64,000 nucleotides of DNA from Thiopseudomonas acetoxidans (GTDB lineage: Bacteria; Pseudomonadota; Gammaproteobacteria; Pseudomonadales; Pseudomonadaceae). The stretch lies in assembly GCF_030362935.1 (NCBI RefSeq), contig NZ_JAUCDY010000006.1, forward strand, positions 1 through 64,000. The letters are read 5' to 3'. The position numbers and the translations under genes were made by a program. Within the stretch, counting starts at the first letter, position 1. The number at the start of each line of letters is the position of its first letter. Below are positions 26,956 through 35,385 of this stretch, in pieces. The notes under the pieces are model-generated. The model was not told where the DNA came from. It was given only the letters and a program-made list of their open reading frames with translations, and ran no database searches.

Positions 26956-28836
26956 ATGGAAAAGCTCAAAATGCACAGTAAGGATTTAAGTCAGGATAAC
27001 CTCGCGAAGATTCAGGCGGCTTTTCCGAACTGCGTCACTGAACGTCAAAACGCCCAAGGGCAGATTGAGCTGGCAATCGATTTTGATCTGCTGCGCCAAG
27101 AGTTGTCGGCGAATATCGTTGAAGGGCCACAAGAGCGCTATCGTTTAGATTGGCCGGGCAAGCGTGAAGCCATGCTCACCGCCAACGCACCCATTGCCAA
27201 AACCCTGCGTCCTGCCCGTGAGGAAAGTGTCAATTTTGACGACACTGAAAACCTGTTTATTGAAGGCGATAACCTTGATGCGTTAAAGCTGCTGCAAGAA
27301 ACCTACCTTGGCAAAGTTAAAATGATCTACATCGACCCGCCGTATAACACCGGCAATGACTTTGTTTACGAGGATGACTTTGCGGAAAGTACTGAAGAAT
27401 TTTTGCAGCGTTCCAACCAGAAGGATGAGCAGGGTAATCGCTTAGTTTCAAATTCTGAGTCGAATGGGCGTTTTCATTCTGATTGGCTAAGTATGATGCT
27501 GCCACGGTTAAAGCTTGCACGAAATTTATTGCGTGATGATGGTGTGATATTTATTAGTATTGATGATGGTGAACAAGCGGCATTAAAAAAACTATGCGAT
27601 GAAATATTTGGTGAGAAGAACTTTGTTTCTAATATAGTTTGGCAAAAAAAGTACTCTGTTTCTAATGATGATCCTGGGATTGCTGCAATGCATGATCATA
27701 TTTTGTGTTACAGAAAAAGTGGTAACTTTGAGCGCAGCTTGTTTCCACGTTCAGAGAAACAGCTAGAAAGATATAAAAATCCAGATGGTGATCCCAGAGG
27801 TTTGTGGACATCAGGTGAGTACGTAAGTAGCAAAACAAGATTAGAAAGACCCACTTTATGGTATTCAATTAAACATCCCAAAACAGGAGAGGATGTATGG
27901 CCTGAAGAAAATGCTGTGTGGCGTTACTCTCAAGAAAAACACTTGGAGTTAGAAAAGGATAATAGATTATATTGGGGAGCAAATTTTAGTTATACCAAGC
28001 CAAGATTAAAAAGATTTTTGGCTGAAATTCAAGATGGTGTAGTTCCTTCTACGTGGTGGAGCTATGCAGATGCAGGTCATAATGATGCTGGACAAAAAGA
28101 AACTGCTGGTCTTCTTGGGAAAAAAGTTTTTAGCACCCCAAAGCCTATTCAATTATTGCAGCGTATTTTGCACGTATCAAATTGCATAGACTCGATTTGT
28201 ATGGATTTTTTTGCAGGCTCTGCAGCTAGTGCTCATGCCGTGATGCAACTTAACGCCGAAGATGGCGGCAACCGTAAATTCATTATGGTGCAGCTCCCTG
28301 AAGCTGTAGATGAAAAGCATGAAGCCTATAAAGCTGGCTATAAAACCATTGCAGAAATCTCCAAAGAGCGCATCCGCCGCGCTGGCGCGCAAATCCTTGA
28401 AGGCGACTGCCATGAGGACTGGAACAAAGACATCGGTTTCCGCGTACTCAAAGTCGATACCTCCAATATGCAGGACGTGTACTACCAGCCGCAGCAGCTC
28501 AAGCAAAACGAACTGTTTGCCAGCGTCGACAACATCAAGCCCGACCGGAGCAGCGAAGACTTGCTGTTCCAAGTGCTCTTGGACTGGGGCGTGGATTTAA
28601 CCCTACCGATTCGCCGCGAAAGCATCCAAGGCAAAGAGGTGTTTATCGTCGACGACAACGCATTAGTCGCTTGCTTTGAACAAGGCATCAGCGAAGCACT
28701 CATCCACGAACTGGCCGCGCTAAAGCCCTTACGAGCCGTATTCCGCGACAACGGCTTTGCCAGCGACGCCGTCAAAGTCAACGTCACGCAAATCTTCAAA
28801 CAACGCTCACCGATTACGGAAGTGAAGGCTATTTAA
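26956..28836 (+). CDS. Type III restriction-modification DNA methyltransferase (Mod)
   Basis: 626 residues. Beta-class adenine methyltransferase order: catalytic DPPY at 127-130 (IYIDPPYNTGNDF) precedes the SAM-binding FAGSA (near 418-422, DFFAGSAASAHAV). The region between, about 160-400, would hold the target recognition domain. Mod alone methylates one strand of an asymmetric site; with Res it forms the restriction complex. AGGA lies 7 bases before the ATG. The segment roughly 27420-28200 is visibly more AT-rich than both ends of the gene, as expected for an exchanged recognition domain. Confidence 0.9.
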   Translation: MEKLKMHSKDLSQDNLAKIQAAFPNCVTERQNAQGQIELAIDFDLLRQELSANIVEGPQERYRLDWPGKREAMLTANAPIAKTLRPAREESVNFDDTENLFIEGDNLDALKLLQETYLGKVKMIYIDPPYNTGNDFVYEDDFAESTEEFLQRSNQKDEQGNRLVSNSESNGRFHSDWLSMMLPRLKLARNLLRDDGVIFISIDDGEQAALKKLCDEIFGEKNFVSNIVWQKKYSVSNDDPGIAAMHDHILCYRKSGNFERSLFPRSEKQLERYKNPDGDPRGLWTSGEYVSSKTRLERPTLWYSIKHPKTGEDVWPEENAVWRYSQEKHLELEKDNRLYWGANFSYTKPRLKRFLAEIQDGVVPSTWWSYADAGHNDAGQKETAGLLGKKVFSTPKPIQLLQRILHVSNCIDSICMDFFAGSAASAHAVMQLNAEDGGNRKFIMVQLPEAVDEKHEAYKAGYKTIAEISKERIRRAGAQILEGDCHEDWNKDIGFRVLKVDTSNMQDVYYQPQQLKQNELFASVDNIKPDRSSEDLLFQVLLDWGVDLTLPIRRESIQGKEVFIVDDNALVACFEQGISEALIHELAALKPLRAVFRDNGFASDAVKVNVTQIFKQRSPITEVKAI

Positions 28837-28846
28837 ACTAGAGCAC

Positions 28847-28912
28847 TTTGTGGAGCTTCTGTGCGCATCAAATGCATTTGTGGAGTCTGTTTTGTGTTTC
28901 ATGCTCCACAAA
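28847..28912 (+). repeat. 66-bp palindromic repeat, copy 1 (upstream of fic)
   Basis: Starts TTTGTGGAGCTTCTGTG and ends with a hairpin whose arms are TTGTGGAG (28878-28885) and CTCCACAA (28905-28912). Copies 2 and 3 share the same skeleton. It begins 10 bp after the mod stop. Confidence 0.9.
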
Positions 28913-28916
28913 AACG

Positions 28917-28982
28917 TTTGTGGAGCGTCTGTGCGTGACAAAACTGCTTGTGGAGTCTATTTTGCATTACAGACTCCACAAA
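28917..28982 (+). repeat. 66-bp palindromic repeat, copy 2 (upstream of fic)
   Basis: Same layout as copy 1, offset by 70 bp. Its hairpin is the best paired: TTGTGGAGTCT (28948-28958) with AGACTCCACAA (28972-28982). It ends about 48 bp before the fic start, so it lies where a promoter or operator would be expected. Confidence 0.9.
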
Positions 28983-29030
28983 TAAAAATATTCAGCCTGT
29001 TGGCTGGTTTAAACAAAGTGAGTGATTGTT

Positions 29031-30152
29031 ATGAGTGCTCAATCTTATCAACCTGATACCTTGCCGCTATCCAATTTGGATTATCGATTACTACTGCCTT
29101 TAGTGGGGCAAGCCAATGCTGAGCTGGCAAGGTATGACGGACTGTTGCAAGGGATTCCCAACCCAGCGGTGATGCTTTCACCCTTAACCACTCAGGAAGC
29201 GGTGCTGTCGTCACGTATTGAAGGGACACAAGCCACAGTAGATGAGGTTTTAGAGCACGAGGCTGGTTTGCTTAAGGATGGTGAAAAATCACTAGATATT
29301 CAGGAAATTAGCAATTACCGCAAGGCCTTGTTTGAAGCACGTCATTATTTGGCTGATTATCCCATTCGCTTAAGTTTCATTTTGGCGCTGCACAAAATCT
29401 TGCTGGATAGCGTACGTGGTGAGAATAAAACGCCAGGTGAGTTTCGCCGTGATCAGAACTGGATTGGCGCTTATGGCTGCACTATAGAGCAAGCCACTTT
29501 TGTGCCACCGTGTCCATTACAGTTACAGGACCATTTGCAACACTGGGAAAGCTATTTAAACAGCGATGATATTGATTTTTTAATTCAAACCGCAGTGATG
29601 CATGCTCAATTCGAATTGTTGCATCCCTTTAAAGATGGTAATGGTCGCATCGGTCGGATTCTGATTCCCTTGTTTTTGTACCAGAAAAAAGTACTTTCGC
29701 AGCCGATGTTTTATCTGTCCGAATACTTAGAAAGCCATAGGGACGAATACTATGCGCGCTTAAAGGCCATATCAGTAAAGGGTGATTGGAATGGTTGGAT
29801 TGCATTTTTTTTACGTGCCGTGAGCTTACAAGCGCAAGACAACAGCCAGCGCGTGATGGCGATCAAGAGCTTATACGATGAGATGAAGCAGCGCATTCAC
29901 GAGTTAACCCGCTCGCAGTTTTCCGTGCATTTGCTGGATGCCATATTTAGCAAGCCCATTTTTCGTACCACAGACATTATTGAGCAGTTGCATCTTGATT
30001 TTGGTATCCATAAGAAAACAGTACCTGGATTGCTGCGCAGTTTGCGTGAGGGTGAGGTGTTAAAAGAGCTCAAGCCAGCCAGTGGCAACAGACCGGCTGT
30101 TTTATGTTTCCCAGAGTTATTAAACATCGCAGAGGGGCGCAAAATTCTATAA
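29031..30152 (+). CDS. Fic family protein (class II-type inhibitory motif)
   Basis: About 373 residues. The Fic core motif HPFKDGNGRIGR (198-209) is complete, including the catalytic histidine and phosphate-binding residues, predicting AMP transfer or another NMP transfer to a target protein. An N-terminal helix carries SSRIEG (60-65), which fits the [S/T]xxxE[G/N] autoinhibitory motif of class II Fic proteins. The C-terminus (about 290-370) looks like a winged helix. ATG at 29031 is preferred to an in-frame start at 29022. The gene sits between mod and res, flanked by two copies of the 66-bp repeat upstream and one downstream. Fic genes recur inside restriction-modification loci. Confidence 0.9.
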   Translation: MSAQSYQPDTLPLSNLDYRLLLPLVGQANAELARYDGLLQGIPNPAVMLSPLTTQEAVLSSRIEGTQATVDEVLEHEAGLLKDGEKSLDIQEISNYRKALFEARHYLADYPIRLSFILALHKILLDSVRGENKTPGEFRRDQNWIGAYGCTIEQATFVPPCPLQLQDHLQHWESYLNSDDIDFLIQTAVMHAQFELLHPFKDGNGRIGRILIPLFLYQKKVLSQPMFYLSEYLESHRDEYYARLKAISVKGDWNGWIAFFLRAVSLQAQDNSQRVMAIKSLYDEMKQRIHELTRSQFSVHLLDAIFSKPIFRTTDIIEQLHLDFGIHKKTVPGLLRSLREGEVLKELKPASGNRPAVLCFPELLNIAEGRKIL

Positions 30153-30156
30153 TCCC

Positions 30157-30221
30157 TTTGTGGAGCTTCTGTGTGTATCAAATGTATTTGTGGAGTCTGT
30201 TTTGGCTTTTAGGCTCCACAA
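30157..30221 (+). repeat. 66-bp palindromic repeat, copy 3 (downstream of fic)
   Basis: 65 bp, nearly identical to copy 1 in its first 45 bases (TTTGTGGAGCTTCTGTG shared exactly). It ends with the TTGTGGAG / CTCCACAA hairpin. It lies 4 bp after the fic stop and 67 bp before res. Confidence 0.9.
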
Positions 30222-30288
30222 GCTGCTTTAAATTAAGAGTGTGAGCAAATTTTAGAGCTTGCTCCTCAAGTAAAATGAGAAACCTGTT

Positions 30289-33200
30289 ATGAAAATCCAA
30301 TTTAAAGTTCAGCACTATCAAACCGCAGCCGTTGACGCTGTGATTGATTGCTTTGCCGGTCAGCCTTATCAAGATGCTTTTAGTTATAAAATTGACCCAG
30401 GTACAGTTCAGTCTGCAGAGTTTAATCAGGGCGCGTTGTCACTTGCAGCAGCTGAGCCTGATTCAGCTGAACACGGTTTTCGTAATCAGCCCATTCAGTT
30501 AACGCCAGCACAGTTGCTGAGCAATATTCACAAGGTGCAGAAACAGGCCAATCTGTTTCAGTCAAAGGGTTTGCAAACTTTCACCACAAGCGCTGGCAAG
30601 CCGATGCCCAGCAGCTATAAGCCCGGTGCGGCACTCAATATTGATATTGAAATGGAAACCGGTACGGGTAAAACCTACTGCTACATTAAAACCATTTTTG
30701 AGATGAACCAACAGTTTGGCTGGAGCAAGTTCATCATCATGGTGCCCAGCATTGCCATTCGTGAAGGCGTACAAAAATCCCTGCAAATCACCGCAGAGCA
30801 TTTTGCCGAGCAATACCATAAAAAGGCACGCTTCTTTACCTATAACTCCAAGCGCTTGCACGAGTTAGAGAGCTTTTCCAGTGACTCTGGCATCAATATT
30901 ATGGTGATGAATATCCAAGCGTTTAACGCCAGCGGTGCGGATAACCGTCGTATTTATGACGAGCTGGATGACTTTCAATCACGCCGTCCGATTGATGTGA
31001 TCAGCGCGAACCGCCCGATTCTGATTCTTGATGAACCGCAGAAGATGGAAGGTAAAGCCACACTCGAAGCGCTGCCAAGGTTTGAGCCACTGTTTATTCT
31101 GCGCTACTCAGCGACACACAAAACCACGCACAACCTTGTGCACCGTTTAGATGCGGTCGACGCCTATAACAATAAGCTGGTGAAGAAAATTGCCGTGCGC
31201 GGTATTCATACCCGTGGCATTGCTGGCACGTCAGCGTATTTGTATTTACAAGACATTGAAATTTCTAAGCACAGCCCAGTGGCTCGTTTAGAAATGCAGG
31301 TGCAACTCAAAACTGGCGTGATTAAGCGCCAAGTAAAGCGCATCAGCCAAGGTGATAACTTGTTTGATTTGTCTGGTGGTTTAGATGCCTACAGTGACCG
31401 TTACGTGGTAGCACAAATTGATGCGTTGGCTGACACCATTGAGTTCACTAATGGTGTCGTGTTGACAGCAGGTGATGTGCTGGGCGATGTCAGTGAAGAG
31501 CAACTGCGCCGTATTCAAATTCGCGAAACCGTTAACGCCCACTTAGAGAAAGAAAAGCGCTTATTTGCCCAGGGTATTAAAGTGCTGAGCCTGTTTTTTA
31601 TTGACGAAGTCGCTAAGTACCGCGACTACAGCCAAGACGATGAAAAGGGCGAATATGCACGTATTTTTGAAGAAGAATACCAAGCTGCCCGTGATGCTTA
31701 TTTACATGAGCTAGCCTTTGATAATGATGCGTACCGTGAGTACTTGCGCAATATCAGTGCTGAATCAACCCACAACGGTTACTTCTCGATTGATAAGCGC
31801 AAAAGCCAATTGGTCGATCCCAAAGTCGCTAAAGCCACCGGCTTATCTGACGATGTGGATGCTTATGATTTAATCATGAAGGACAAAGAGCGCTTGTTAT
31901 CGTTTGAGGAGCCAACCCGCTTTATCTTCTCGCACTCAGCGTTGCGTGAAGGCTGGGATAACCCGAACGTATTTGTGTTGTGCATGCTCAAGCAAACTGA
32001 AAGTGCCAGCACCATCTCGCGTCGCCAAGAAGTGGGGCGTGGTTTGCGTATTGCTGTAAATAAGTCGGGCGAACGCATGGATAGTCCTGAGCAGGTGCAT
32101 CAAATCAATGTGCTGACTGTGGTGGCCAATGAAAGCTACAGCAGCTTTGTGGATGGTTTGCAGAAAGAAATGCTGGAAGAGTTATCGGCACGACCGCGTA
32201 AAGCGAACGAAGATTACTTTAAGGGCAAGGTGATAGCCATTGATGGTGGCCAGCAGGAAATGACGGAACTGCAAGCTAAGCAGATCTATCGTTACCTGAT
32301 TAAAAATGATTACGTCGATGAAGAAGATAACTTAACCGATGTATACCACGAGGATCGTACTAACGGCACACTGGCCGCCTTGCCTGAAGAGTTACAACCG
32401 CTGGCTGAGCCTATTCAAGGATTAATTGCTTCTGTATTTACCAATGAAGCCTTGCCAAAAGTACAGGATGATCGTGCAGCTAAAACCAACAATCGCAACG
32501 AAGTAAACTTTCATAAAAAAGAGTTTCAGGCGCTGTGGGCACGGATTAACCGTAAGGCGGTGTACCGTGTGGATTTTGATTCTGCAGAATTGGTTAAAAA
32601 AGCAGTTGCGCAGCTCGATGCCAAGCTTAATGTCACCTTGCTGCAGTACGGTGTACAAACCGGTGTGCAGAAAGACACCTTCACCGGCGAAGATTTAGGT
32701 CGTGGCGCCACTTTTCAGCAACAAGAAAACCGCAAGACCGATGAAAATAAGCCGATTATTTCCACGGTTAAATATGATTTGCTGGGCAAGATCGCCGAAA
32801 ACACCGAGTTGACCCGTGCAACAGTGGCGCAGATTTTATCGCAGATCAGCTCTAAAAAATTCTACCAGTTTCAACAAAACCCAGAACACTTCATCAGTGA
32901 AGTTAGCCGCATCATTAAAGAGCAAAAAGCAACGACGGTGATTGAGCATCTAGCGTACAACTTGACCGATGAAACCTACAGCGACAGTGAAATATTTACA
33001 GCCACGCAAGCAGGGCAAGACTTCAGCAATGCGACCGAGAAACTCAGTAAGCATGTGTACGACTATGTGATTGCTGACTCTAAAGTTGAGCATAAGTTTG
33101 CCCAGGCTTTAGATATCAGTGCTGAAGTTGCAGTCTACGCCAAGCTACCGCGCGGCTTCTTAATCCCTACACCCGTCGGCGACTACAACCCTGACTGGGC

Positions 33201-33411
33201 CATCGCTTTTACTGAAGGTAGCGTTAAGCACATTTACTTTGTCGCAGAAACCAAGGGCAGCCTGACCAGCATGGATCTGCGCTCCTTAGAACAAAGCAAA
33301 ATTGAATGTGCACGTAAGTTCTTTATTGAGCTGGCAGAAAAGCAGAACGACCCGAGCATTAAGTATGAGGTCGTGGACAACTATGAAAGCTTGCTGGATT
33401 TGGTGAGTTAG
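30289..33411 (+). CDS. Type III restriction endonuclease subunit (Res)
   Basis: 1,040 residues. The superfamily 2 motor has Walker A METGTGKT (122-129), DEPQ box (248-251) and the C-terminal motifs FSHSALREGWDNPNVF and SRRQEVGRGLRI. The PD-ExK nuclease domain is at the C-terminus: Asp969 (DYNPDW) with Glu987 and Lys989 (AETKG). All catalytic positions look intact. With Mod it should translocate or diffuse from an unmethylated site and cut on meeting a second complex. It is separated from mod by the fic cassette, so restriction is probably expressed from its own promoter or by read-through from fic. Ends in TAG. Confidence 0.92.
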   Translation: MKIQFKVQHYQTAAVDAVIDCFAGQPYQDAFSYKIDPGTVQSAEFNQGALSLAAAEPDSAEHGFRNQPIQLTPAQLLSNIHKVQKQANLFQSKGLQTFTTSAGKPMPSSYKPGAALNIDIEMETGTGKTYCYIKTIFEMNQQFGWSKFIIMVPSIAIREGVQKSLQITAEHFAEQYHKKARFFTYNSKRLHELESFSSDSGINIMVMNIQAFNASGADNRRIYDELDDFQSRRPIDVISANRPILILDEPQKMEGKATLEALPRFEPLFILRYSATHKTTHNLVHRLDAVDAYNNKLVKKIAVRGIHTRGIAGTSAYLYLQDIEISKHSPVARLEMQVQLKTGVIKRQVKRISQGDNLFDLSGGLDAYSDRYVVAQIDALADTIEFTNGVVLTAGDVLGDVSEEQLRRIQIRETVNAHLEKEKRLFAQGIKVLSLFFIDEVAKYRDYSQDDEKGEYARIFEEEYQAARDAYLHELAFDNDAYREYLRNISAESTHNGYFSIDKRKSQLVDPKVAKATGLSDDVDAYDLIMKDKERLLSFEEPTRFIFSHSALREGWDNPNVFVLCMLKQTESASTISRRQEVGRGLRIAVNKSGERMDSPEQVHQINVLTVVANESYSSFVDGLQKEMLEELSARPRKANEDYFKGKVIAIDGGQQEMTELQAKQIYRYLIKNDYVDEEDNLTDVYHEDRTNGTLAALPEELQPLAEPIQGLIASVFTNEALPKVQDDRAAKTNNRNEVNFHKKEFQALWARINRKAVYRVDFDSAELVKKAVAQLDAKLNVTLLQYGVQTGVQKDTFTGEDLGRGATFQQQENRKTDENKPIISTVKYDLLGKIAENTELTRATVAQILSQISSKKFYQFQQNPEHFISEVSRIIKEQKATTVIEHLAYNLTDETYSDSEIFTATQAGQDFSNATEKLSKHVYDYVIADSKVEHKFAQALDISAEVAVYAKLPRGFLIPTPVGDYNPDWAIAFTEGSVKHIYFVAETKGSLTSMDLRSLEQSKIECARKFFIELAEKQNDPSIKYEVVDNYESLLDLVS

Positions 33412-33604
33412 GTTTATTCAAGATTGAGCTGCTTGTGTGATAAAGCCTAGAGAGCTGCTTCAGGCTATATGTGCTCAAGCTATGGCAGGCTGTTTAGCAT
33501 AGATAATCGTATACAAAATGCTGCGCCGGTTTTGCAGGTGTGTATGCAATGCTTTACGAGCTGCGTTGACTGGTTTTATACTCAGCCGCAATATACCCGC
33601 CATG

Positions 33605-33808
33605 CCTATGACTTGTTCGCAAGTTAAGCACAAATCGAGCGGGTTTTTTATTTCTAGTCTACAGAGAAGTCAGCATTTCAGTGCTGCGCGTAATCGTGTG
33701 ATTACGCGCTCAACCAGCACAGCGGTTTTGCGTGAGAAGCTGCAAGAGCGGGGCTTTATCATCAATTTACGCAGTGTGCAGCGTGATTTAAGGGTACTGC
33801 GCAAATGA
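33605..33808 (+). pseudogene. Fragment of a WYL-type HTH regulator
   Basis: The end of this short frame, AVLREKLQERGFIINLRSVQRDLRVL, reads like the N-terminal winged helix of WYL/DeoR-like regulators (a helix of type LxxRGFxxxxRTVQRDL). The preceding residues HFSAARNRVI may also belong. The frame stops right after the helix-turn-helix, and no WYL domain follows before the ISL3 element begins at 33888. WYL regulators commonly control phage-defence loci, so it may be the remnant of the island's regulator (inference). Confidence 0.5.
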
Positions 33809-33887
33809 CTACCGATACCATGTACAAGCTGGACTCCATCAGTGAACTGGGTGGTCTTGGCAGTAAGGCTATGCTGGTCAGTTATCG

Positions 33888-35305
33888 GGCTCTTCGCATT
33901 TAAGGGTGTAGAAAAAATCTGACGGCTGGAAAAGGTGTCGGGGAACCTAGAAAATGTAAGCTCCTACACAAACAAAAACCAAGCCCCCGACGTGAACAAT
34001 CTTACCTTTTCAAGCCCTGATCTTTCCAGCTTTTGCCAGCTGAATAACCTCGGCCTTGTTGCCACTGGGCAGCACCTTTGCGCAAAACACGCAGTCATCG
34101 AATGTCGTTTCACCAAAGCACCCGAACCATGCCCCAAGTGTGGGTCTGCTGGCCTTTCACGCGGCACTGTCGAAAGGCATCTTGCTCACACACCTTACGG
34201 ACAACGGTCAACCCGATTGCTGCTGCGTATCCGTCGCTGGAGTTGTGTTTGCGGCTGCTTCTGGCATGAAGACACCAGCAGCGCTGCTCCGCCACGCTCA
34301 AAGCTTTCCTATGGTGCGATGCGCTGGGCATTGGCTACCATCGTGCTGGATGACTTGTCGATATCGCGCATTGCAAACCATCTGGGCGTTGCTTGGCACA
34401 CTGTTAATAGCGCTATTCTCAAAGAAGGTAAGCGCCTGCTTTTTAATGACCCAAAGCGGTTTGACGGTGTGACCGTGCTCGGTGTGGATGAGCATGTCTG
34501 GCGGCACACACGCCGTGGTGACAAGTATGTCACCATTGTGGTTGACCTTACACCCGTGCGTAACAAAACCGGACCATCGCGCTTGCTGGCTGTGCTGGAA
34601 GGCCGCTCCAAACAAGCCTTTAAGCAGTGGCTGAACAATCGTCCCAAGGCTTGGCGTGACCAAATCGAAAGCATTGCCATGGACGGTTTTACGGGGTTTA
34701 AATCTGCCGCGCAAGAAGCCCTGCCTCAAGCCCAAACCGTGCTGGATCCTTTCCATGTCGTGCGCTGGGCAAGCAACATGCTGGATGAATGCCGCCGGCG
34801 TGTGCAACACGACATCCTGGGCCGCAGAGGGCGTAAAAACGACCCGCTCTACAAAAGTCGTCGAACGCTACTGACCCGGATCAGCTACCTGTCTGACGCC
34901 AACAAAAAGCAGCTGTTCCAGCTGTTTGCAGATGAGCGCCACCTTGAAGTGGACTGCACCTAGAGCATGTACCAACGGGTGGTCAGCGCCTACAACGAGC
35001 CGGATCGAGGGCGCGGCAAAAAGCTCATGCAAGAGGTTATAAATATCATTACAGCCAGCGACTTGCCCAAAGCGCTCATTGAGGTGAAAGGCTTGGGGAA
35101 AACGCTGAAAAAATACGCCCAGAGCATCCTTGCCTACTTCGACCGGCCAGGAACCAGCAACGGTCCAACAGAAGCTATCAACGGACGACTTGAACACTTG
35201 CGAGGCACCGCCCTGGGCTTTAGAAATTTAACCCACTACATAGCCAGGTGCTTGCTGAAGTCAGGAGGGTTTAGAAATCAGCTACACCCTTAAATGCGAA
35301 GAGCC
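33888..35305 (+). mobile_element. ISL3-family insertion sequence, about 1.42 kb
   Basis: Perfect 24-bp terminal inverted repeats bound it: GGCTCTTCGCATTTAAGGGT then GTAG at 33888-33911 and its complement at 35282-35305. It carries one ISL3-type transposase, interrupted by a stop. The flanking 8 bp (AGTTATCG against ATTAAAGC) do not match, so no target duplication is visible; the element may have rearranged after insertion. Confidence 0.88.
33935..35293 (+). pseudogene. ISL3-family transposase, broken by in-frame amber
   Basis: The frame encodes an N-terminal zinc-finger region (CPKCG, then CVCGCFW), a helix-turn-helix (ISRIANHLGVAWHTVNSAI) and the ISL3 DDE domain (GVDEHVWR, AMDGFTGFKSA, VLDPFHVVRWA). 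TAG at 34961-34963 stops it after about 342 residues. The same frame continues without a shift from 34964 to 35293 with YNEPDRGRGKKLM, NGPTEAINGR and LRGTALGFRNLTHY, including the last catalytic glutamate. A single base change explains the break. The start is taken at GTG 33935; a later GTG at 33989 is also possible. Truncated transposase should be inactive. Confidence 0.9.
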
Positions 35306-35385
35306 ATTAAAGCAGCGCTGATGAGTACGGACAAACGCAGAGTAGGATATGGCAGTGTAAGGGGTAGGCGGCGAGCAAAGTGACC

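Noticed and set aside
28850..29056. 68-residue open frame upstream of fic
   Set aside because: It only reads through the two palindromic repeats and overlaps the fic start in another frame. It has no ribosome site and no protein-like composition.
19268..33411. DISARM or BREX system
   Set aside because: No DrmB, DrmC, PglX, PglZ or BrxC homologue is present. The methyltransferase and nuclease are type III Mod and Res.
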